Assembly: GCA_002069885.1 (NCBI GenBank)
Contig: MWCD01000036.1
Span: 1-39,913 of the forward strand
Reading direction: 5' to 3'
DNA: 39,913 bases
Source: a bacterium ADurb.Bin236
Lineage (GTDB): Bacteria; UBP15; UBA6099
This document shows positions 14,901-21,186 of this stretch, piece after piece; the stretch's first letter is position 1; each line of letters begins with the position of its first letter. A program made the translations under genes and the position numbers. A model generated the notes under the pieces. That model had not been told where the DNA came from and did no database searches. It saw only the letters and a list, made by a program, of their open reading frames with translations.

Positions 14901-15537
14901 CGCCGACGAGAACGCGAAGATAAAGCAGGTCGCTGAAATACAAAACAACGAAGGAGGCAATGACGGTATGGACGGAGAAAACAAGAAACCGGACACCGAG
15001 GAAACCGGCGCGGCGAAAAGCGCGCTTGAGTCAATCTCGGCGGCCAACGACGCCCGGCTCAAAGAGCTTGAGGCCGAGAACAAGAAGCTTAAAGAAAGCC
15101 TCGATGAGCTTCAGAAGGAACTGGACAAGCTGAAGTCCGAGCGCGAGGCGGCGATTCGAAGCGCGCGCGCCGAGAAGCTGGTCGGCGAGATGGAAAACCG
15201 GGGCGTCGAGTTCGCCGACAGTTCCGACCGCGAGTCCGAGATGAAACGGCTGGCGGGACTGACCGACGACGCTTTCTCGGCCACCGAGGCTGCGGTCAAG
15301 CGGATGAAGAAGAAGGAGGAAAAAAAGGAGGAGCCCGACCCGGATGAGAATTCGGAGAGCGGCGAGAAAGACAAGAAGCCCGCGGGCAAGAAGAGCAAAG
15401 CCGACGCCGCCGGCGGCATGAACGCGAACGCGAACGTGCGGCTGTTCGACGTGGACGACGGAAAAGAATCCCTCGAGGACAACTTGAAGTCGGGATTCAT
15501 GGCGGCGTACAACGAGCGCGTGGGCGCGAGCAACTGA
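11911..15537 (+). CDS. Fusion of two adenine DNA methyltransferase domains, prohead protease and scaffold
   Basis: The 1208-residue protein starts at ATG behind GAGGTGA. Residues about 80-410 and 450-790 are two copies of a D12-class N6-adenine methyltransferase: each has an FIGSK/YIGNK start, DAFSG AdoMet-binding motif and intact DPPY (residues about 281 and 668) followed by YYHFVEGLM. From about 846 comes an XkdF-like prohead protease (FILTHAGANKNGDFFTV, candidate His in LKHSQD and Ser in QVSMEC) with a CSICGK...CIHLKKH metal-type insert. The last 190 residues are a charged coiled coil and Lys/Glu-rich scaffold tail. Proteases with a C-terminal scaffold are common; fusion to two methyltransferases in one frame is not usual. 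It sits where the head protease gene is expected. Confidence 0.8.
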   Translation: MEINGFKTDLEKISFLIEADADLRLGLLAAEGKLELVTDRRAAGGEFGDTLSPCLTEYEYDLESLAAADDPAEERPKYITNFIGSKQKLVDWIWSNTPGDVESVFDAFSGSSVVGYMYKTKGLRVFSNDRLTYCYHAARAIVENNNVRLTEKEIEALLKESNSDAGTFIQKTFHGIFFKNDVLALLDVMRANIDALSGTKKSMALFALGKTCMSGGGFGHFSSTTKGGQRHYTVESFIEHYRDNLLRINALVFDNGKENKAFNGDIADVAPKVKADLVYFDPPYATQFSSTNYEKYYHFVEGLMDYWKDKEIDHAKKIRNYKIDDSGVTPATAKQFFTDFLTASKHIPHWLISYRDNAYPTESEIKGIVAGLGKESRMKSKDHKYQLAGKNRGDAPSNAKERLFVCADEAGEDDAGLSAVANMEDVAELSLDTDFDLDVMSAIAGKTDNVLVTGYIGNKHFVMNWIDKNFPKDAKSLFDAFSGGANVAYYFKRKGLRVTTNDIMRYPYHIARAVIENNTETISDEELVALTEKNSGAGTFIADTFYGYYYTKPILQFMDAVWSNAQKLKGYKKDIALAALGHTCKAKAVFGMFNRSKMNRTRKISELDKGYQSSSIGNIPVGEFITAYKKYVRQINGLVYDNGQENKAHNGDILKTLPEVKADVIYCDPPYITEFLRNDYEDYYHFVEGLMTRWEGKEILDTPRRNFASRTKYTKESMRELLGDVVTASAKNFPHILISYRDKAFPTEREMREMVSGSYSDVKVKRIAVEYNIVKKESASGGKYATELLFIGKKTSGGGAAAKASDHTTPRNHTTVIGEIMPAAAPGLAAEAISLSDGNAQGDKEFSFILTHAGANKNGDFFTVDELSARHQTAINKKIDLKHSQDFTDIVGGVIASDFVQESQKAWVECVGELYTNDNINSRLAYKLIKKGVITQVSMECDYEEGECSICGKRVSNKADYCIHLKKHKGGEFKGQPAYEILHGVTFTGLGLLDRKGADENAKIKQVAEIQNNEGGNDGMDGENKKPDTEETGAAKSALESISAANDARLKELEAENKKLKESLDELQKELDKLKSEREAAIRSARAEKLVGEMENRGVEFADSSDRESEMKRLAGLTDDAFSATEAAVKRMKKKEEKKEEPDPDENSESGEKDKKPAGKKSKADAAGGMNANANVRLFDVDDGKESLEDNLKSGFMAAYNERVGASN
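14968..15537 (+). CDS. Scaffold protein from an internal in-frame start
   Basis: Within the 3' part of the polyprotein gene, AAGGAGG at 14951-14957 is followed 10 bases later by an in-frame ATG (14968; residue 1020, MDGENKKPDTEE). Translation from here would give a separate 189-residue protein made of the coiled coil (LKELEAENKKLKESLDELQK) and charged tail, ending NANVRLFDVDDG...AYNERVG. This is the lambda C/Nu3 arrangement, where the scaffold is also made alone from inside the protease gene. The ribosome site is as strong as any in the window, so independent expression is likely. Confidence 0.6.
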   Translation: MDGENKKPDTEETGAAKSALESISAANDARLKELEAENKKLKESLDELQKELDKLKSEREAAIRSARAEKLVGEMENRGVEFADSSDRESEMKRLAGLTDDAFSATEAAVKRMKKKEEKKEEPDPDENSESGEKDKKPAGKKSKADAAGGMNANANVRLFDVDDGKESLEDNLKSGFMAAYNERVGASN

Positions 15538-15565
15538 TAATTTTCCACTGAGGAGGAAACAGACA

Positions 15566-15925
15566 ATGGGATATCTGAACGCGAATCACCCCGGCCTTGC
15601 GTATGGCGACGGATATATGCAGGGCGCGGGAAGCATGGGGCAGTTCGTCAAGGCGGTCGGCGACAACACTTTTGCGGTGAACACTGACGCGGGCGTTCAG
15701 TGCGTGGGCATGCTGCGCAAAGACTACGTCGACGGCGAGATGCCCGCATTCTGGTGTTGCGGCGGCGTGTACGAAACGGATGTGTTCAGCGGCGCGATCA
15801 CCCCGAACGAGCTTCTGAGAATAGACGCCAACGGCAAACTCACCGGAGGGGGCAACAACAACAACAAGGTCGCCCAGGCGCTCAGCGTCTCCGGCGGCAT
15901 CCTGAAGTTCAAACTGCTGATCTAA
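15566..15925 (+). CDS. Capsid decoration/stabilising protein
   Basis: The 119-residue Gly-rich protein starts behind a strong GAGGAGG. It reads as a small beta barrel: MGQFVKAVGDNTFAVNTDAGVQCVGMLRKDYVDG, then SGAITPNELLRIDANGKL and KVAQALSVSGGILKFKLL. This pattern and its place between scaffold and major capsid genes match head decoration proteins of the DUF2190/gpD-like kind, which bind the outside of the expanded capsid. Assignment comes from position and general pattern. A short inverted-repeat element (15929) follows three bases after its stop. Confidence 0.6.
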   Translation: MGYLNANHPGLAYGDGYMQGAGSMGQFVKAVGDNTFAVNTDAGVQCVGMLRKDYVDGEMPAFWCCGGVYETDVFSGAITPNELLRIDANGKLTGGGNNNNKVAQALSVSGGILKFKLLI

Positions 15926-15928
15926 AAA

Positions 15929-16026
15929 CAGTAGACAGTAGAAAGCATACAGGATACAGGGAAAGACAAAAGCCAAAAAGCAATTAAAAAGCATTCCCTT
16001 TATTCTGCCTACTGCCAACTGCCTAC
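15929..16026. repeat. Inverted-end intergenic element, copy A (short)
   Basis: The left end CAGTAGACAGTAGAAAGCAT, then a CAGGGAAAG block, a purine-rich middle, and right end CTGCCTACTGCCAACTGCCTAC. The ends are inverted copies of each other and match copies at 17284, 28399, 30050 and 34150. It lies between decoration and capsid genes, three bases after a stop codon, and leaves the capsid ribosome site intact downstream. Confidence 0.75.
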
Positions 16027-16052
16027 CTTCAGAAAGGGAGGAACAACCCAGT

Positions 16053-16919
16053 ATGGAAACAAAGAAAAAGGTTAAAACGGACTCGCAGGAGTTCATGGAA
16101 AAGATGGGCAAGCTGATGACCGAGGCTCTGGCCACGCCCGATGGAATGCGCGCGCTGGCGGCGTCAATAGCCGCGCCCATCGAGCAGGAAATAGCGCGCA
16201 AGGAAATCAGCTCTCTGCTTCTGACCAAGCACAATCTGCCCAAGGGCGAGCGCGCGATTTATCAGAAGCGGCCCCGGCTGAAAGCCTTCTGGATTTCAAA
16301 GGACGGCGAGGCGCGGGAGATTGAAGTCGGCAAAGACGAAATCGAAATCCCGACCCACCGCGTCCACAGCGCCCCGATGGTGGACATCAGCATTCTCAAA
16401 CACGGCAACATCGGCGCCCTCACGGACATCCAGAAAGCTTCCTCGGATGAAATCCGAAAGGAGATAGACAAGCGCACGCTCACCGTCATCTCCTCGGCCG
16501 TGCCCGCCGAAAACATCGTGAACATCTCCGGCGGGGTCATCACCGAAGACGCGCTCAACGACGCAATCAGCATCCTTGAAGACAAGGAGCTGACCGTCAA
16601 AAACATCGTGCTTCGCGGAAAACGCTTCAACGAGATTCGCTCGTGGGACCTCGACCCCGTCACCCAGCTCGAGCTTCGCCAGAAAGGCGTCATCAAGGTT
16701 TACGGCGGCGCGAACATTCTGCTCACTTCGGCGGCCAACATCAACGAGGTGCTCGTCCTCCCGGACGAGGAAATCGGCAAAATGCCCATCCGCGAGCCTC
16801 TCACGTCCGAGGCGATAGACAAGAAGCTCAAGTTCAAAACCGGCTGGCTGATCTGGAGCGAGCTCGGCATGGGAATCACCCGCCCGGACATCATCGCAAA
16901 AATCGTCATCAATCCGTAA
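16053..16919 (+). CDS. Major capsid protein
   Basis: The 288-residue protein has a GGGAGG ribosome site. A helical, charged N-terminus (SQEFMEKMGKLMTEALATP) leads into a mixed alpha/beta body with VHSAPMVDISILKHG, DALNDAISILEDKELTVKNIV, and C-terminal EPLTSEAIDKKLKFKTGWLIWSELGMGITRPD, like the end of HK97-fold capsid proteins that form the P-domain and A-domain edges. Gene order (scaffold, decoration, this gene, connectors) is strong support. Length is at the short end for the fold, fitting processing by a separate scaffold. Forms the icosahedral shell. Confidence 0.8.
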   Translation: METKKKVKTDSQEFMEKMGKLMTEALATPDGMRALAASIAAPIEQEIARKEISSLLLTKHNLPKGERAIYQKRPRLKAFWISKDGEAREIEVGKDEIEIPTHRVHSAPMVDISILKHGNIGALTDIQKASSDEIRKEIDKRTLTVISSAVPAENIVNISGGVITEDALNDAISILEDKELTVKNIVLRGKRFNEIRSWDLDPVTQLELRQKGVIKVYGGANILLTSAANINEVLVLPDEEIGKMPIREPLTSEAIDKKLKFKTGWLIWSELGMGITRPDIIAKIVINP

Positions 16920-16937
16920 GCGAAGGAGGAATCGCGC

Positions 16938-17294
16938 ATGGCAAAAATCAGAAACCTCACGCCGGGCATTCTGCATGTTCCGGCGGCGAAGCTTCGGCTT
17001 CAGGGCGGCGCGGTCGCGGATGCTCCGGAAATCACCCCGGACATCCAAAAGCAGATCGACGCCGGACGCCTCGAAGTCGTCACGGACGAGGACGCGGCGA
17101 CGGAGGAAGCGCCCGCGCTACGACCGCCCGATCCGCCCGCCGATTACGACAGGCTGGATGAAGCTGGAGCCATCGATTACATCGAGGACGAGACCGACCC
17201 GAAAGTCATCAAGTCCATCTTGACCGTCGAAAACCGGCCCGGCGTGCTCGACGTCCTGAGAACCAAACTTTCAGAAGTAGAAGGCATGCAGTAG
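16938..17294 (+). CDS. Small acidic protein after the capsid gene
   Basis: The 118-residue protein starts behind AAGGAGG. It begins with a beta-like segment (IRNLTPGILHVPAAKLRLQGG) and has a Pro/Asp/Glu-rich middle; the C-terminal half (DYDRLDEAGAIDYIEDETDPKVIKSILTVENRPGVLDVL) looks like a small helical repeat. This kind of protein often sits between capsid and connector genes; role unknown, perhaps head completion. The final residues Met-Gln and the TAG stop are supplied by the left end of the element at 17284, so its original C-terminus may have been altered by that insertion. Confidence 0.55.
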   Translation: MAKIRNLTPGILHVPAAKLRLQGGAVADAPEITPDIQKQIDAGRLEVVTDEDAATEEAPALRPPDPPADYDRLDEAGAIDYIEDETDPKVIKSILTVENRPGVLDVLRTKLSEVEGMQ

Positions 17295-17727
17295 GCAGTA
17301 GAAAGGGAAAAGACTATTTCAAGGATTCTATAAGGCCGTGAAGCATCCTGCTGACCTCGCTTATGTTGGAAATATAGTCGCTGTTGGACTCGATGTAATC
17401 AAGGTCTTTGGCGAGGATGAGATAGTATCTCAATTCTTCGAGAGAGGCTTGGGCGATATTGTAATAATTCGCCTTATCCTTCAAGCCCCTCTTTTTGAAG
17501 CCCTCCGCGATATTCGCGGGAACGGAAACTGCCGCTCTCCGCATCTGGCTGACAAGCCCGTAGCGTTCCTCGGCGGGAAACGCGCCTGTTGTTTTGTAAA
17601 TATTGAGGACAAGAGAATGCGCTTTTTGCCAGACCACAAGGTCAGTGAAGTTGCTGATAGTTGCCATAGAGGCCTCCTGACTGATTTTACTTTTTTCCCT
17701 GTATGCTGTCTACTGCATGCTGCCTAC
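17284..17727. mobile_element. Inverted-end element, copy B, carrying a four-helix-bundle gene
   Basis: Left end GCATGCAGTAGGCAGTAGAA followed by AGGGAAAAG; right end, read on the minus strand, GTAGGCAGCATGCAGTAGAC followed by AGCATACAGGGAAAAAAG. The ends thus match in inverted orientation over about 28 bases. Between them is one gene (17314-17667, minus). Four shorter copies with the same ends and no gene occur in this window, so this is the 'full' version and the others look like non-coding derivatives. Confidence 0.75.
17314..17667 (-). CDS. Four-helix-bundle protein, 23S rRNA intervening-sequence (S23/Avd-like) family
   Basis: The 117-residue protein is near the usual family length, and AGGAGG precedes its ATG. 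Diagnostic pattern: FTDLVVWQKAHSLVLNIY, FPAEERYGLVSQMRRAAVSV, PANIAEGFKKRG, YYNIAQASLEELRYYLILA. Family knowledge: these small basic proteins form pentameric bundles; relatives are encoded inside 23S rRNA intervening sequences and, as Avd, bind the reverse transcriptase of diversity-generating retroelements. Here it is encoded against the late operon inside a pair of inverted ends, suggesting it acts in the element's own maintenance or movement. No reverse transcriptase is present in the window. Confidence 0.88.
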   Translation of the reverse strand: MATISNFTDLVVWQKAHSLVLNIYKTTGAFPAEERYGLVSQMRRAAVSVPANIAEGFKKRGLKDKANYYNIAQASLEELRYYLILAKDLDYIESNSDYISNISEVSRMLHGLIESLK

Positions 17728-17739
17728 CGGAGATTTTAG

Positions 17740-18219
17740 ATGCCGACCAGTAATCTCGTCGCGCTGTTGCGGCTTGACATAGGGGACACCGCCGGGGAGA
17801 TGCTCAACGATGAGTATCTTTCCCGGTGCGTGACCCGGGCCGTGTACGCCGTCAACAAGGACAACGGCTCGTCCTTCTCCGTCGAAGGAGACGAAATCAT
17901 TCCCGACCCCGCCGGAGAACAGCGGGAGCTGCTTCTGCTGAAAGCGCACGTCAATGTCTGTTCTCTGATGCGCTCGATCACCGCGAACGTTTTCTCGTTC
18001 AAGAGCGGCGACAAGAGCGTGGATAAGACGAAGCAGCCGTCATACTGGGCCGACCTTCAGGGCGACCTTGAGAAGGAATACCGGGAGCGCACAAAGAAAT
18101 CCGCGCCGGACGGCGGACTCGTGGACGACCCGGACAGCGGAATCATGATCGCGCCGGCGTTAAAACCCGTGATCTATGAAAGCGGAATCGTAGAGGACGA
18201 AAATGCTGCTCTCGGATAA
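17740..18219 (+). CDS. Head-tail connector (adaptor) protein
   Basis: The 159-residue protein starts with MPTSNLVALLRLDIGDT; GGAG lies nine bases before the ATG, just outside the end of the preceding inverted-end element. The predominantly helical pattern LNDEYLSRCVTRAVYAVNKDNG is typical of adaptor proteins (gp6/gp15-like) that bind the portal. The next gene overlaps its end, and both fall in the standard slot between capsid and tail terminator. Family assignment is from helix pattern and position, not from a motif. Confidence 0.6.
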   Translation: MPTSNLVALLRLDIGDTAGEMLNDEYLSRCVTRAVYAVNKDNGSSFSVEGDEIIPDPAGEQRELLLLKAHVNVCSLMRSITANVFSFKSGDKSVDKTKQPSYWADLQGDLEKEYRERTKKSAPDGGLVDDPDSGIMIAPALKPVIYESGIVEDENAALG

Positions 18220-18565
18220 GGACAAAGAGTTCATCGCCGTATGCGCGGCGGAGCTGATCGCCAGTTCCGGCCAGACGGGCAAGCGGTATGTCGCCGACAC
18301 GGCCGCCGAGAAAATCTACGGCGCGGGCGACGCCCCTTTTGTGTTCGACTGCGAGTTCCCGTTCGAGTTCGTGGAGACGCCGCCCCAAACACTCACCGCG
18401 CAGAAGATGGACGCGACGATATCCGTTCTGCCCGATCAGGAGATTTACGAGAGCGACCACATCGAGTTCGACGGCGTTCGTTACAAGGTCGTGACGGTCG
18501 AGTCGTTGAACGTGTTCGGCGGCGTCAGCCATAAGGTGGTCGCGGTTGTGAGGCTGCATCCGTGA
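18203..18565 (+). CDS. Head closure (stopper) protein
   Basis: The 120-residue protein overlaps the previous gene by 17 bases. A helical start (DKDKEFIAVCAAELIASSGQTG) is followed by a beta-rich body ending DHIEFDGVRYKVVTVESLNVFGGVSHKVVAVVRL, the pattern of small beta-barrel head-closure proteins that sit under the adaptor ring and plug the channel. Its stop overlaps the next start (GTGA). Assigned from fold pattern and gene order. Confidence 0.6.
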   Translation: MLLSDKDKEFIAVCAAELIASSGQTGKRYVADTAAEKIYGAGDAPFVFDCEFPFEFVETPPQTLTAQKMDATISVLPDQEIYESDHIEFDGVRYKVVTVESLNVFGGVSHKVVAVVRLHP

Positions 18566-19050
18566 AGAAGACGAAATTCGGAGATTGGAACAAACTCGAG
18601 CGGACGCTGAAAAACTGCGCGCCCGTGAAATTCCAGATCGCTTTGAATAAGGCGGCGACGAAATGCGCGCTGCTGCTGGTTCGGGAAATCAAGAAGGGAA
18701 TCGTATCTCAGTCGCCCGGGGGCAAGAAGTTTGAACCGCTTGCAGCCGCGACCATCGAGAGAAAGGGTTCTTCAAAGGCGCTCATCGACACCGGCTTTCT
18801 GCTCAACGCCATCACGCAGAAGATACAGGGCGACAAGGCGTTCGTGGGACTCCTTCGGGGCACGCGAAACAAGGACGGAGACGAGATCGTGAACATCGGC
18901 GCGGTCATGGAGTTCGGAGCGACGATCCAGCATCCCAACGGCGCGACCATCGTCATCCCGCCGAGACCGTTCCTGCACCCGGTCATGGAGCAGCACAAGG
19001 AGGAGATAAAAAAGATTTTCTCGGAGGCGATCCTTGGGCTGATTGATTGA
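18562..19050 (+). CDS. Tail completion/virion morphogenesis protein (gp10/gpS-like)
   Basis: The 162-residue basic protein starts at GTG overlapping the previous stop. It shows the pattern of the HK97 gp10 and phage virion morphogenesis group: ALNKAATKCALLLVREIKKGI, then PLAAATIERKGSSKALIDTGFLLNAI, then IGAVMEFGATI and the common end IPPRPFLHPVMEQHKEEI. Family knowledge: it helps join tail to head. A cargo module at 19144-20503 separates it from the tail terminator that would normally follow. Confidence 0.75.
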   Translation: MKKTKFGDWNKLERTLKNCAPVKFQIALNKAATKCALLLVREIKKGIVSQSPGGKKFEPLAAATIERKGSSKALIDTGFLLNAITQKIQGDKAFVGLLRGTRNKDGDEIVNIGAVMEFGATIQHPNGATIVIPPRPFLHPVMEQHKEEIKKIFSEAILGLID

Positions 19051-19143
19051 GTTACAAACGCCTGTATAATTAGATGAGGCATGGTGTTGCCGATGGTTGA
19101 AAGATAATTGAAAACAGAATCATAAATCGCCTTGAGCAGCGGG

Positions 19144-19152
19144 TGATATGAT
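19144..19152 (+). promoter_or_regulatory. Extended -10 promoter candidate for the secreted cargo protein
   Basis: TGATATGAT fits TGn plus a -10 hexamer TATGAT, 38 bases before the preferred ATG at 19190. No good -35 hexamer is seen, which extended -10 promoters can lack. It lies at the AT-rich left edge of the cargo module. Confidence 0.3.
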
Positions 19153-19189
19153 ATACTTTAATAAATACTACCTTGATTGGTGGATATCG

Positions 19190-20371
19190 ATGGCGATAAA
19201 GTTGTTTCTGAAGACAGTCATTTTTCTCTTCACGATTCAAGTCGCATATGTAGCAACGGCTCTGGCTAACCATAGCTGGACTATTGATGGAGTAGGCGGA
19301 TCAGTGCGAGTGCTTGATACAGAGCACGAGTCCGTTATTATGGTTAGGGAATGGGTTCGCATGGATGTTTACGACGATTATTACACAGTGAAGGCCCAGT
19401 TTGTCTTCCACAATGATGGACCGCCGACGGATGTTATGATGGGGTTTCCAGAAAGAAATGATACATACGAACTCAGCAAATACGAAGGTTTTTTATGGTT
19501 CAATAATTGGGTTGATGGAAAGAAGGTTGATGCAGTTCGGACAAGAAGGATGCATGAAGAAGGATACCCGCTTGACGAAGACGGACAACCGATTGACGGT
19601 GAGTTGGTTTTTTTTGATGTTTATTTATGGAAAATACGCGTTGGTTTTGATCAGAATCAAACAAGAACCATACGTGTTGAGTACAAGGCAAAGGCAGGGA
19701 AAGAGGCGTTTGGCTCGAGAATCGCAGAATATAACTTCACAGGACAAAATTGGCGCGATAATGTCAAAGAAGCAAATTTCCTAGCGGTTCTGCATCTTTC
19801 AGGAACGAATCGTATTTGGATTGCATCTCCGCTGTGTTTGCGAATGAAAGACAATCGTTTGAGTGGGAAGTGGGTGGACTGGCCGGCTCAAGCCCACCTC
19901 AGAATTAACTACGCTCCAACGCTTGAAGAGGCTATCAATCTAAGTTTCGGAAAAAGAGAAAGTGAAACAGACAAATCATGTCTTATGGATGGGGTATTGT
20001 TTTCGAGAGATAAAGTACAAGAAGTAATGTTGCCTCAAGCGCTAGTGGACAATGGAAACGTATATATTAGGTCCCAAGCCTTCTATCGTATTCTTCCTAA
20101 ATGCTCATTAGAAGGAGTAACCACCAGCAAGTTTAGCGTTGAATGCAAAAGCAGAAAAGCAACATTTATTGCAGAAGAATCGACAATCGATGTTAATGGT
20201 GAAAAGCAGGAGGTATTGCTATCGCCGTTTTTTAGGAAAATTGAAAAGCATCACGACAGTGACATATATGTGCCTGCGAAAGCCACAATAGAGTTATTGG
20301 GGGGGCAGCTAGAATTTGATGATAACGCAAGAAGAGCTTGGATTGATATTGCAGGCATAATCGATAATTAG
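19190..20371 (+). CDS. Secreted cargo protein with C-terminal Cu-amine-oxidase-N-like domain
   Basis: The 393-residue protein is markedly AT-rich. ATG 19190 is preferred over 19148 because it gives a clean signal peptide: MAIKLFLKTVIFLFTIQVAY, ending ATALA-NHS. The body starts GVGGSVRVLDTEHESVIMVREWVRMDVY and has VFHNDGPPTDVMMGFPE, resembling DUF4424-type exported proteins. The C-terminus (EVLLSPFFRKIEKHHDSDIYVP...IELLGGQLEFDDNARRAWI) resembles the copper amine oxidase N-domain-like modules often found in cell-surface proteins. It is not a virion component by pattern; it is probably expressed in the lysogen and exported, altering the host envelope (inference). RNA copy 2 follows after 34 bases. 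Confidence 0.65.
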   Translation: MAIKLFLKTVIFLFTIQVAYVATALANHSWTIDGVGGSVRVLDTEHESVIMVREWVRMDVYDDYYTVKAQFVFHNDGPPTDVMMGFPERNDTYELSKYEGFLWFNNWVDGKKVDAVRTRRMHEEGYPLDEDGQPIDGELVFFDVYLWKIRVGFDQNQTRTIRVEYKAKAGKEAFGSRIAEYNFTGQNWRDNVKEANFLAVLHLSGTNRIWIASPLCLRMKDNRLSGKWVDWPAQAHLRINYAPTLEEAINLSFGKRESETDKSCLMDGVLFSRDKVQEVMLPQALVDNGNVYIRSQAFYRILPKCSLEGVTTSKFSVECKSRKATFIAEESTIDVNGEKQEVLLSPFFRKIEKHHDSDIYVPAKATIELLGGQLEFDDNARRAWIDIAGIIDN

Positions 20372-20405
20372 AACTGAATGATTTTAAAATAGATAATACA
20401 CAACA

Positions 20406-20503
20406 GCCCGGAAGTATTGAACGCTCAGGCGCGGTAGCCAGTCCGTAAAGCTCTGAGTTCAAGCCCGGTGACATGCGAGAGATCGCGCGTTGCCGGGCTT
20501 TTT
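20406..20503 (+). ncRNA. Structured RNA, copy 2 (cargo-end element)
   Basis: This copy is nearly identical to copy 1 over GTATTGAACGCTCAGGCGCG and TAGCCAGTCCGTAAA. Stem 1 is CTCAG (20424-20428) with CTGAG (20453-20457), enclosing CGG-TAGCCAGT-CCG. The terminator stem GCCCGGTGAC/GTTGCCGGGC keeps pairing although several bases differ from copy 1 (A to G opposite T, for example). It separates the secreted cargo gene from the tail terminator gene. Confidence 0.75.
20463..20503 (+). terminator. Intrinsic terminator forming the 3' half of RNA copy 2
   Basis: The stem GCCCGGTGAC/GTTGCCGGGC, with inner GCGA/TCGC around a GAGA loop, is followed by five T. It would stop cargo transcription 50 bases before the next gene. 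Confidence 0.75.
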
Positions 20504-20553
20504 GCGTTTGCGGGGCGTTTTGCGGCAAATCAGTCTGCGGGGGGAGGTGAAAT

Positions 20554-21168
20554 ATGAACTCAAACATTAGAAATGCCGCTGAAGCTCTTGTCCGTAAACT
20601 TCAGGCGGACGCGGCGCCGAACACTGTTCTGGTTCCTGTTAACGACCACTACGAGATAAAGCAGGTTCCCTCTCTTCTTGCGATAGGCCCGAAGATGGAA
20701 GAGAACCGCTCGAAGCGAATATATGAAAAGAGGGTGGAGACGGACAGAGTCAGCCTCGCTTACGCCGAGCGCAACTGGCCCCGGTTCTATCATCTGGATT
20801 TCGATTTAGTCCTTACGACGGGCAACGGGATGGAGCTTCTCGAACTTCAGGAGCGGCTGACAGCGTTTTTTCTGGACAACATTTCTCTGTCCATTCCGTG
20901 CGCCGTCGGATGGGGACTCGGCCCGTATGGGATCGAGCCGTGGGGTTCGGAGTCCGGCGACCTGAAGTTTTATCTGCGCGAGATGGTTCCCATGGGCGGT
21001 CTGGAGAGGCCTAACCTGTCGAATCTCCGTCAGGCTTCCGGGCGATACCGCATCGAGGATGTTCCCGTTTTCGATCACGCGCTTGAGCAAGGCAAACTCG
21101 TTGTCCACCGGGACTTTGTTCTGTGCGACATGGAGTCGCGGGTTCCGGTGGAAACTTTTTCACGATAG
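20554..21168 (+). CDS. Probable tail terminator/tail completion protein
   Basis: The 204-residue protein starts behind GGGGAGGTG. It begins with MNSNIRNAAEALVRKLQADA and has an alternating alpha/beta body (RFYHLDFDLVLTTGNGMELLELQERLTAFF), as in tail terminator proteins that cap the tube. Its place directly before the sheath gene supports this. It carries the motif GWGLGPYGIEPWGSE, which recurs in altered form in the 49-residue protein at 34006; both genes follow a copy of the structured RNA. Confidence 0.5.
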   Translation: MNSNIRNAAEALVRKLQADAAPNTVLVPVNDHYEIKQVPSLLAIGPKMEENRSKRIYEKRVETDRVSLAYAERNWPRFYHLDFDLVLTTGNGMELLELQERLTAFFLDNISLSIPCAVGWGLGPYGIEPWGSESGDLKFYLREMVPMGGLERPNLSNLRQASGRYRIEDVPVFDHALEQGKLVVHRDFVLCDMESRVPVETFSR

Positions 21169-21186
21169 GAAATGAGGTGATTTATT

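Noticed and set aside
12574-14943. A very long minus-strand open frame opposite the methyltransferase-protease gene
   Set aside because: It is a GC-rich third-position shadow of the plus-strand gene, whose motifs (two DPPY, protease, coiled coil) are real. The antisense translation shows no recognisable domain.
17314-17667. Avd accessory protein of a diversity-generating retroelement
   Set aside because: No reverse transcriptase, template repeat or adenine-biased variable repeat was seen in the window, and the inverted ends link the gene to the dispersed element instead.
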